Source: Firmicutes bacterium UBA2058 (GTDB taxonomy: Bacteria > Bacillota > Clostridia > Tissierellales > Sedimentibacteraceae). Taken from it: a stretch of DNA of 12,420 bases. A program made the position numbers and the translations under genes. Where the stretch lies: assembly GCA_002332905.1 (NCBI GenBank), contig DDAM01000002.1, positions 1 through 12,420 of the forward strand, written 5' to 3'. Below are positions 6,437 to 12,420 of the stretch, one piece after another. The number at the start of each line of letters is the position of its first letter. The first letter of the stretch is position 1. A model generated the notes under the pieces. The model worked only from the letters and a program-made list of their open reading frames with translations. It searched no databases and was not told where the DNA came from.

Positions 6437-6472
6437 TTATCTAATAGGAAAGTTCTCTTTCCTATTAGATAA
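6437..6472. repeat. 16-bp perfect stem-loop in the btuF-btuC gap
   Basis: Perfect 16-bp arms (6437-6452 and 6457-6472; core CTAATAGGAAAG / CTTTCCTATTAG) around the loop TTCT. No T run follows directly, so it is not a standard terminator. It may block 3' exonucleases and stabilise btuF mRNA, or be a copy of a dispersed repeat. Confidence 0.75.
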
Positions 6473-6475
6473 GAG

Positions 6476-6494
6476 TGAACGTAGTTCAATTTTT
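6476..6494 (+). terminator. small hairpin with T run
   Basis: TGAAC-GTA-GTTCA (6476-6488) followed by ATTTTT. The short stem makes it weak on its own. Its complement shares the ACTACGT centre with the palindrome at 5299-5315. Confidence 0.4.
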
Positions 6495-6509
6495 AATAAT
6501 CAAAATTTA

Positions 6510-6538
6510 TGGAAAAAAATTTATTTTCAGTTTATAAT
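6510..6538 (+). promoter_or_regulatory. candidate internal promoter of btuC-btuD
   Basis: TGGAAA (6510-6515), 17-base spacer, perfect TATAAT (6533-6538), about 64 bases before the btuC start. If active it would express btuCD partly outside riboswitch control. Confidence 0.45.
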
Positions 6539-6601
6539 ATATTTAGGATGTGAGATATTTGAAACAAATACAATTTGTGCAAAAGGGGTCATGGACTAAA
6601 G

Positions 6602-7630
6602 ATGAAAAAAAATGTTAGCAAAATCTTAATTGCTTCAATAATTACTCTTTTTATTATTATAATTGTTTCCTGTTGTATTGGCGCAGCAGATATAAAAATT
6701 AGCGAAGCATTTAAAATATTAATCAATAAAATTTTTAATATTAACTTAGATATCAGTAATATAAAAACTTCTACAGAGACTATAATTTGGAAAATTAGAT
6801 TTCCAAGAATATTAGTTGGATTGCTTGTTGGAGGAACACTTTCGGTAGCTGGTGCTACATATCAAGGGTTATTGAAAAACCCTATGGCTGATCCATACGT
6901 AATTGGTGTATCATCGGGTGCGGCTTTTGGAGCAGCAATCGGTATAGCTTCTAAGGTTATGTTTAATTTCTTAGGTTTATCTTTTACATCAATAATGGCT
7001 TTTATTTGTGCTGTTATTGTTATGTTGATTGTATATAAAATAGCTAAAATTGGCAATAAAGTGCCTATAACAACACTTTTATTAAGTGGTATAGCTATAG
7101 GTAATTTTTTAACTGCATTTACGTCGTTAATAATGATTTTTGCTGGTGATGATTTAAATAAGATATTCTTTTGGACTATGGGCTCTCTTTCGGGTAAGGG
7201 TTGGGATCAACTTTTATCCATATTGCCATACGTAGTGATTGGAATAATAATAATTTATTATTATGCTAGAGACCTAAATATAATACTTTTAGGTGAGGAT
7301 ACAGCAAGTAATCTAGGTGTTAATGTTGAAAAAGTAAAAAAAATACTACTAATTACAAGTACAATAATTACAGCAGCTGTAGTATCGGTTTCTGGTATAA
7401 TTGGCTTTATAGGGCTTATTATACCTCACATAGCTAGAATGACAGTCGGTCCAGATAACAAGGCATTAATTCCAGTATCTTTTGTTTTTGGTGCTATATT
7501 ACTTATAATTTGTGATACTATATCCAGAAGTCTTTTGTCTCAGGAAATCCCTGTAGGATTGATTACTTCAATATTAGGTGGACCGTTTTTTGTATATCTA
7601 TTAAGAAATAAAAAAAGAGAAATAAATTAA
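6602..7630 (+). CDS. btuC: cobalamin ABC transporter permease
   Basis: Membrane pore of the B12 importer, FecCD/BtuC family (PF01032), working as a dimer with BtuD. The 342 residues are almost wholly hydrophobic helices, about ten as in the family. Family marks are clear: IRFPRILVGLLVGGTLSVAG, YQGLLKNPMADPYVIGVSSGAAFGA, WTMGSLSG, GEDTASNLGVNV and, near the end, VSGIIGFIGLIIPHIARM, the cytoplasmic loop that docks on the ATPase. I chose ATG 6602; an in-frame TTG at 6575 lacks a binding site. The nearest purine-rich site, AGGGG at 6584-6588, is rather far (13 bases), so initiation may be weak. A 291-base gap separates it from btuF, while btuD follows after 20 bases. Confidence 0.94.
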   Translation: MKKNVSKILIASIITLFIIIIVSCCIGAADIKISEAFKILINKIFNINLDISNIKTSTETIIWKIRFPRILVGLLVGGTLSVAGATYQGLLKNPMADPYVIGVSSGAAFGAAIGIASKVMFNFLGLSFTSIMAFICAVIVMLIVYKIAKIGNKVPITTLLLSGIAIGNFLTAFTSLIMIFAGDDLNKIFFWTMGSLSGKGWDQLLSILPYVVIGIIIIYYYARDLNIILLGEDTASNLGVNVEKVKKILLITSTIITAAVVSVSGIIGFIGLIIPHIARMTVGPDNKALIPVSFVFGAILLIICDTISRSLLSQEIPVGLITSILGGPFFVYLLRNKKREIN

Positions 7631-7650
7631 TTTATATTGGAGTTGTTAAC

Positions 7651-8889
7651 GTGGAGAGTATAATAGAATTAAAAAATATTACATTAAAATACGGTGATTA
7701 TGAAGTTTTACGCGATATAAGCTTTAATATAAAAAAAGGTGAATTTACTAGTATTATAGGTCCTAATGGAGCAGGAAAATCTACGGTTTTAAAGGCTATA
7801 ATGAAAAATATCGAATTAGCTGCTGGTGATATTAGCATTAAAGGAAAAAGTATTAAGAGTATAACTCACAAGGAAAAGGCTTGTATTATTGGATTTGTGC
7901 CACAAGAGTTTAATATATCATTTGATTTTACTGTGTACGATATAGTTGCAATGGGAAGAAATCCTTATTTAGTTAAATTTAAAAAAACAAAGTTCGATGA
8001 TAAAAAAATAATTGAGGAATCTTTACAAAAGACTAATACGTATGAATTTAAGGATAAGTACTTTAATAGCCTAAGTGGTGGTGAAAAGCAAAGGGTAATC
8101 ATTGCAAGAGCCTTAGCACAACAGCCGGAAATTCTTATATTAGATGAGGCTACCTCAAGCTTAGATATTCATCATCAACTTGATATATTGGAACTTATTC
8201 ACTCTTTAAATCGTGAAGATGGACTAACTGTTCTTACTATAATGCATGATTTAAATTTAGCCTCAAGATTTAGTGATAAAATTGTACTTCTTAGCAAAAA
8301 TGGAGTGATAAAATCTGGAACGCCAAGTGAAGTTATAGATGAACAAGTATTAAAAAATGTATATGATATGGACATGATAGTTAGAGAAAATAAGCTTTTA
8401 TCATATACTGAAATAATACCACTACGGATAAGGAAATCTAAAGAAGAGAAAAATATACATGTTCATATAATCTGTGGAGGCGGAACTGGAGAATATATCT
8501 TACAAAAATTATATTCAGAAAGATATAAGATAAGCTGTGGTATCTTAATCGAAGGGGATAGTGATTTAGATATTTGCAGGAGTTTAAACTTAGATTATGT
8601 TGTAGAGTATCCATTTTCTAGAATCAGTGAAGAAAGTATTGTAAAGAACAAAGAATACATTGATAATAGCGATGTTATCATTGTAACTGACGTTGCTATA
8701 GGTTATGGTAATTTTGACAATATAAAATTAATTGAAAATATAAGAGATAAAAAAATAATTATTTTGCATAGTGTCAATAGAGATTTTGTTGATGGAGAAT
8801 ATGAAAAAATTTTGACTGAATTGATGAAATTTGACAATGTTAAGTATGCAATGAATTTAAAGGAGCTTTTTTATTTTTTAAATAATTAA
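7651..8889 (+). CDS. btuD: cobalamin ABC transporter ATPase with C-terminal extension
   Basis: Energises B12 import. The GTG start has GGAG at 7639-7642. Residues 1-250 form a standard importer ATPase: Walker A GPNGAGKST at 37-45, Q-loop Gln85, signature LSGGEKQR at 141-148, Walker B ILILDE at 161-166 and switch His199 (IMHD). BtuD and FecE proteins usually stop near residue 260. This one continues to 412 with a second domain of about 145 residues (268-412) that opens HVHIICGGGTGEYILQKL, a glycine-rich beta-turn-helix, then ISCGILIEGDSDLDI, PFSRISEES, DVIIVTDVAIGYGN and KKIIILHS. This looks like an alpha/beta Rossmann-like unit, possibly binding a nucleotide or sensing transport state. I recall similar tails on some Clostridia and Thermoanaerobacter B12/haem ATPases. 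Its function is unknown to me. Confidence 0.93.
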   Translation: MESIIELKNITLKYGDYEVLRDISFNIKKGEFTSIIGPNGAGKSTVLKAIMKNIELAAGDISIKGKSIKSITHKEKACIIGFVPQEFNISFDFTVYDIVAMGRNPYLVKFKKTKFDDKKIIEESLQKTNTYEFKDKYFNSLSGGEKQRVIIARALAQQPEILILDEATSSLDIHHQLDILELIHSLNREDGLTVLTIMHDLNLASRFSDKIVLLSKNGVIKSGTPSEVIDEQVLKNVYDMDMIVRENKLLSYTEIIPLRIRKSKEEKNIHVHIICGGGTGEYILQKLYSERYKISCGILIEGDSDLDICRSLNLDYVVEYPFSRISEESIVKNKEYIDNSDVIIVTDVAIGYGNFDNIKLIENIRDKKIIILHSVNRDFVDGEYEKILTELMKFDNVKYAMNLKELFYFLNN

Positions 8890-8936
8890 TTATAAGGTGG
8901 CTTGATATAGTTACATCAGCTAGATTAAAAAAAAAG

Positions 8937-8968
8937 AGAAAAAGAGCTGAATTTTCAGCTCTTTTTCT
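8937..8968. terminator. bidirectional terminator, btuD / lysR
   Basis: Perfect 14-bp arms (8937-8950 and 8955-8968, core AAAAAGAGCTGA) with the loop ATTT. Both strands show a T run at the 3' side of the stem. It lies two bases from the stop codon of the converging LysR gene. Confidence 0.9.
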
Positions 8969-8969
8969 A

Positions 8970-9866
8970 TTATGCAACACATGTCATGCATTTTGTATAT
9001 TTTAAAAAGTGAGATATGATATGTTCTGTATTATTTGTTATATCATGATTAAATATCATATTTATCTCATAATCAAGATTAAAGTTTTCAACCTCGATTA
9101 GCTTTAATTGATTTGAATTAATTTCTTTTCTCACTGATAAATAAGGTAGAAATGCTATTTGGTTTCCATCTATTAAAATGGTTTTTATAGATTCTACAGA
9201 GTTTAAAGTGTGAGATATAAATAAATCTTCTGAATTAATATTTTTTTCTTGAATGTATTTATTAAACAAATATCTTGAGCTAAATTCCTCTGAAAGAGCT
9301 AATAGAGGAATATTTAAAACATCCTTTAATGATATATTATCATTTATGTTAAAATTCTTTGATGCTACTAATACAATTTTGTCTATTCGAAAGGTTTTAC
9401 TAATGAGTGTATTATCAGTAGTATCTCCAAAAATAAATCCAATATCTGCCTGTTTTTGTTTTACTTTATTTTCAACTTCTAAAGTTGGCATTAAGGAAAG
9501 ATTAAAATTGTATGTAGGTAAATTCTTTTTTATTTTTTTTAACGTACATGGCAGACCATACATTCCTACTTCTGTATCAGAGCAAATCCTAACTACTGAG
9601 TTGCATTTTTTTAAGGAGTTTAAATCTTCAATTAAGTTATCATAAATTTGAGAGAACTGTTGTGAATAGCTCTCCATTATTTTTCCTGCAGATGTTAATT
9701 CAATTCCCTTATTAGAACGTTCAAATAATTTAGCATCAACACTTTCTTCTAATTTGTGCATCTGTTGACTTAATGCTGGTTGAGATATATGAGAGCTTGT
9801 GGCTACCTTTGATATGCTCTTTTCTATAGCTATTTTGTAAAAAAGCTGTAGACTTTCTATATGCAT
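8970..9866 (-). CDS. LysR-type transcriptional regulator
   Basis: Cytoplasmic DNA-binding regulator of 298 residues, normal length. The N-terminal winged helix-turn-helix is clear at 1-62: LQLFYKIAIEKSISKVATSSHISQPALSQQMHKLE and LFERSNKGIELTSAG. A linker helix and a ligand-binding domain (about 90-290) follow, containing KQKQADIGFIFGD and LLALSEEFSSRYLFN. The ligand cannot be told. The protein ends in KCMTCVA, a Cys-x-x-Cys pair that is unusual at the end of this family and might respond to metal or redox state, or mean nothing. AGGAGGT sits five bases before the ATG. It lies 52 bases after dxr on the same strand and converges with btuD, so it may regulate a neighbour or something distant; no divergent partner is present to settle this. 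Confidence 0.93.
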   Translation of the reverse strand: MHIESLQLFYKIAIEKSISKVATSSHISQPALSQQMHKLEESVDAKLFERSNKGIELTSAGKIMESYSQQFSQIYDNLIEDLNSLKKCNSVVRICSDTEVGMYGLPCTLKKIKKNLPTYNFNLSLMPTLEVENKVKQKQADIGFIFGDTTDNTLISKTFRIDKIVLVASKNFNINDNISLKDVLNIPLLALSEEFSSRYLFNKYIQEKNINSEDLFISHTLNSVESIKTILIDGNQIAFLPYLSVRKEINSNQLKLIEVENFNLDYEINMIFNHDITNNTEHIISHFLKYTKCMTCVA

Positions 9867-9918
9867 AAATACCTCCTAGTTTAATAAAATTGTTACAATA
9901 TTATTAATAATAAAATTA

Positions 9919-11091
9919 TTAATTTATAATTGTTTTAAGCGTTCCTACTTTATTATCAATTTGAATTTTTGTCCAAAGCTCTGCGTCTAAAATTGTTTCT
10001 AGCGAATCTAATTTCTTAGAGGTATGCTTTAGCATAATTTGTTCATTGATACTTGCAATGTCTAAAAATTTAATTCTACCTTGCAAAAATAAATCTACAG
10101 CTGCCTCATTAGCTGCATTTAAAACAGCAGGCATTGTTCCACCGACTTTCAATGCATCAAAGGCTAAACTTAAGCATTTAAAAACCTTAGTATTAGGCTT
10201 TTCAAATGTTAAACTGCCTATATCTGATAAAGAAAGAGAGCCTAATTTATTAGGTATTCTATCAGGATAAAATAGTGCATACTGAATAGGAACCTTCATA
10301 TTTGGAGCTCCAAGTTGAGCAATAGTTGAATGATCTATATACTCAATAGCAGAGTGCACGATGCTTTGTGGATGCACAACAACTTCCATTTTTTTTATTG
10401 GAACATCAAACAAGAATTTTGCTTCAATAACTTCTAAACCCTTATTCATTAATGTTGAAGAGTCTATAGTAATTTTTTTTCCCATAGACCAGTTTGGATG
10501 TTGTAAAGCTTCCTTAATGGTAACATTTTCAAGCTCACTTAAAGTTCTTTTTCTAAATGGTCCTCCTGAAGCTGTAATTATAATTTTGTTAATCTCTTTA
10601 TGTTTATTTGCCGCAAGAGATTGAAAAATTGCGCTATGCTCGCTATCAACTGGCAGTATAGTAGCTTTATGTTTTTTGGCTAAATTCATTATGTAATCAC
10701 CACCAGCTACAAGTGTTTCCTTGTTAGCTAAAGCTATAGTTTTACTAAGCTTTATAGCTTCTATTGTTGGTTTTAGACCTATCATTCCAGAAATAGCAGT
10801 AACAATTATATCTGATTTACTATGTGTGGCTACAGATATCAATCCTTCCATTTTTGAAACAATTTCTGTTTTACACCAATTTGGTAGTAAGTTTTTTAAT
10901 TTTATGGCATTAATTTCATCCATAACTGCACAAACTTCGGGATTGAACTCCAGTATTTGATTTTTTAATAATTCCACATTATTATTGCCTGATATAGCAC
11001 AAACAGTTAGCTTATCTTTATTTTCTCTAACAATATCTAGAGTTTGTGTTCCTACGGAACCAGTAGATCCCAAAATGCTAATATGCTTCAT
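9919..11091 (-). CDS. dxr: 1-deoxy-D-xylulose 5-phosphate reductoisomerase
   Basis: Second step of the MEP isoprenoid pathway: rearranges and reduces DXP to MEP with NADPH and a divalent metal; the target of fosmidomycin. The 390 residues are typical. NADPH loop GSTGSVGTQTL at 8-18; ALANKETLVAGG at 120-131; metal site PVDSEHS with Asp149 and Glu151; SGGPFR at 175-180; the flexible active-site loop HPNWSMGKKITIDSST at 198-213; NKGLEVIEA with the third metal ligand Glu220; HPQSIVHS; and NAANEAAV. GAPNMKVPIQYAL replaces the more usual PDM with PNM. All key residues are kept, so it should be active. Its ATG shares one base with the hom stop codon (TAATG), so the two are translated together. In most Firmicutes dxr sits with uppS-cdsA-rseP instead. 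Confidence 0.97.
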   Translation of the reverse strand: MKHISILGSTGSVGTQTLDIVRENKDKLTVCAISGNNNVELLKNQILEFNPEVCAVMDEINAIKLKNLLPNWCKTEIVSKMEGLISVATHSKSDIIVTAISGMIGLKPTIEAIKLSKTIALANKETLVAGGDYIMNLAKKHKATILPVDSEHSAIFQSLAANKHKEINKIIITASGGPFRKRTLSELENVTIKEALQHPNWSMGKKITIDSSTLMNKGLEVIEAKFLFDVPIKKMEVVVHPQSIVHSAIEYIDHSTIAQLGAPNMKVPIQYALFYPDRIPNKLGSLSLSDIGSLTFEKPNTKVFKCLSLAFDALKVGGTMPAVLNAANEAAVDLFLQGRIKFLDIASINEQIMLKHTSKKLDSLETILDAELWTKIQIDNKVGTLKTIIN

Positions 11092-12266
11092 TAATTATAC
11101 CTCGCATAAAATAAATTATTGTCATACTTAATTGCCATGCTTATTAATGATTTAAAATCATTTTTTGAAAGCACCTTAGTTATTATACAGTATTTATCAT
11201 CAAGATTAAATAGTCTTTCTATATTTAATTCAAATATATTTTTAATTTTTTCACTAGAAGATCTTATATAATAATTGCTGCAAATTAACGAACCATCAAA
11301 ATCTAATATTTTATTAAAATTTAAATTATAATCCTTATAATTACCATAATATATATCTAGGATGTCCTGAATTACAGCATTAGCTGTTGGAAACTTCCCA
11401 GCACCTTGACCATAAAATTTAAGTTCTCCAATACTTTCGCCAACTAATGAACCAATATTATAATTATGATCAACATTTGCTTCTATGCTATTTTTATTAA
11501 ACAAAACCGGTTCAACACAAGAACAGTATGAATCATTGTATAATACTGATTTAGCAATCAATTTTAATACAAAGTTATTATTTTTAAAATAATCTATATC
11601 TTGTTTTTTTATATTTCTTATTCCGAATGTTGGTATATTATTTTGAGGAACAATAGTATCAAAGCATAGGGAGGTTGTAATCGAAAGTTTTCTTTGTACA
11701 TCAATTCCATCTATATCAGCAGAAGGGTCTGTTTCAGCATATCCTTTTTCTTGGGCAATTTTTAGTATGTCATTAAATTCATATCCGTTTTTAAACATAT
11801 TATATAAGATAAAGTTTGAAGTTCCATTTAAAATTCCTGAAATTTCTAGTATTCTATCAATTCGTTTTGCTTTTATAATTGATGTAATCCAAGGAATACC
11901 GCCACCGACGCTTGCTTCGTAATGTATAGATACATTGTTCTCTAATGCTATCTTTGTAAATTCATCTAAATGCAAAGCTACGACTTCTTTGTTGGCAGTA
12001 ACTACATGTTTTTTTGCTTTTAGTGCTCTTAATATGTATTCATATGCTGGAACGGCTCCACCCATAACTTCTATTACTATATTAATTGTATTATCTTCAA
12101 TTATTTCGTCATAATTATCGGTCATAATTGGAGATGTAATTTTATTTTTATTTCTAACTAAAATCTTAGTTATTTCGAAGTTTTTTATTATGGAGGCATT
12201 AGAGTTTTTAATTATTTCATAAACTCCAGTACCTACTGTACCAAAACCTAATATAGCAATCTTCAT
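11091..12266 (-). CDS. hom: homoserine dehydrogenase, shortened C-terminal domain
   Basis: Reduces aspartate semialdehyde to homoserine with NAD(P)H, the branch to threonine and methionine. In order: nucleotide-binding GFGTVGTGVYEII at 7-19; EVMGG at 66-70; TANKE with catalytic Lys93; YEASVGGGIPWI at 117-127; GILNGTSNFIL at 144-154; AQEKGYAETDPSADIDGIDVQRK (171-193) with catalytic Asp189 and Lys193; and GQGAGKFPTANAVIQDIL. The enzyme core is complete. Most Firmicutes proteins reach about 430 residues and end in an ACT domain for threonine feedback. Here only some 65 residues follow position 325, with YYIR and IITKVLSKNDFKSLI as faint ACT-like pieces, so feedback control may be altered or lost. 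AGGAGA precedes the ATG at nine bases. The promoter is at 12343-12371. Confidence 0.95.
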   Translation of the reverse strand: MKIAILGFGTVGTGVYEIIKNSNASIIKNFEITKILVRNKNKITSPIMTDNYDEIIEDNTINIVIEVMGGAVPAYEYILRALKAKKHVVTANKEVVALHLDEFTKIALENNVSIHYEASVGGGIPWITSIIKAKRIDRILEISGILNGTSNFILYNMFKNGYEFNDILKIAQEKGYAETDPSADIDGIDVQRKLSITTSLCFDTIVPQNNIPTFGIRNIKKQDIDYFKNNNFVLKLIAKSVLYNDSYCSCVEPVLFNKNSIEANVDHNYNIGSLVGESIGELKFYGQGAGKFPTANAVIQDILDIYYGNYKDYNLNFNKILDFDGSLICSNYYIRSSSEKIKNIFELNIERLFNLDDKYCIITKVLSKNDFKSLISMAIKYDNNLFYARYN

Positions 12267-12313
12267 TTATATATTCTCCTAGTAAAATTTATGTAATAAA
12301 ATCATTGTTTTTC

Positions 12314-12343
12314 TATGCATAATAAAATTTTATATAATGCATA
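12314..12343. repeat. imperfect palindrome in the hom promoter/leader
   Basis: Outer arms TATGCAT (12314-12320) and ATGCATA (12337-12343) flank a perfect 12-base palindrome ATAAAATTTTAT (12322-12333), offset by one base. It touches the -10 box and covers the expected start of transcription, a typical place for an operator, though AT-rich DNA makes such symmetry easy by chance. Confidence 0.45.
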
Positions 12344-12371
12344 TTATACTATATCCAAAATTTAAAATCAA
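12343..12371 (-). promoter_or_regulatory. sigma-A promoter of hom-dxr
   Basis: Minus strand: TTGATT (12371-12366), 17-base spacer, perfect TATAAT (12348-12343). It gives a leader of about 70 bases, too short for a T-box. No promoter or terminator as strong is seen between hom, dxr and the LysR gene. Confidence 0.75.
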
Positions 12372-12420
12372 ATTCAAGTTTAAAAACAGTTTGTTTTTTA
12401 AATCAGTATTAAAGAATAAA

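Noticed and set aside
9253..9645. 130-codon frame on the plus strand inside the LysR gene
   Set aside because: Antisense to a complete, well-matched LysR protein; no binding site and no family resemblance.
10046..10960. Three open frames on the plus strand inside dxr
   Set aside because: All are antisense to conserved dxr motifs and have no initiation signals.
11091..12266. hom product as a DXR-like (DRL) enzyme, since that MEP enzyme family resembles homoserine dehydrogenase and dxr is adjacent
   Set aside because: The sequence has the full set of true homoserine dehydrogenase residues (Lys93, Asp189, Lys193 and surrounding motifs), and a standard dxr is present next door.
1..12420. CRISPR array, tRNA, rRNA, phage or intact insertion sequence
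   Set aside because: No regularly spaced repeats, cloverleaf, rRNA segments, transposase or integrase motifs were seen.

Overview
The window is AT-rich (roughly 30% GC by eye), uses AGGAGG-type ribosome binding sites and several TTG or GTG starts, and ends most genes with strong hairpin-plus-T terminators. Protein sequences are clearly of low-GC Firmicutes type: acpS followed by the EndoAI/EndoA (MazEF) pair, a Clostridia-style lipoprotein, a B12 riboswitch and the MEP-pathway gene dxr. The source is most likely an anaerobic member of the Clostridia; I cannot name a genus.

Layout. (1) 91-926 (+): 5'-truncated, frameshifted remnant of an ABC exporter ATPase, closed by a bidirectional terminator. 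(2) 1025-1657 (-): upp, divergent from acpS (1780-2151, +) across a short region with overlapping promoters. (3) 2212-3478 (+): a small lipoprotein gene, then the type II toxin-antitoxin pair ndoAI-ndoA, both with TTG starts, then a terminator. (4) 3546-4847 (-): folC. (5) 4993-8889 (+): a vitamin B12 uptake locus with promoter, cobalamin riboswitch, attenuator, btuF, a gap with three hairpins, btuC, and btuD with an extra C-terminal domain. (6) 8970-12266 (-): hom, dxr and a LysR-type regulator on one strand, with hom and dxr overlapping by one base.

How it works together. The B12 locus is the best-defined unit. The riboswitch has a visible P1 stem, B12 box and a loop-loop contact, and the downstream sequence can fold as an antiterminator or a terminator, so BtuFCD should be made when cobalamin is scarce. 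BtuF captures the corrinoid outside the membrane, BtuC forms the pore and BtuD supplies ATP. The neighbouring folC serves one-carbon metabolism, which meets B12 at methionine synthase. folC and btuF carry the same 7-bp-arm palindrome directly in front of their ribosome binding sites, which is the most unusual pattern in the window.

Most of the rest is core metabolism (uracil salvage, acyl carrier protein activation, isoprenoid precursors, threonine/methionine branch). I found no CRISPR array, rRNA, tRNA, prophage or intact insertion sequence. No wholly new system is evident; the parts worth a second look are the shared palindromes, the btuF-btuC gap, the BtuD fusion, the small lipoprotein, and the hom-dxr pair with its reduced Hom C-terminus.
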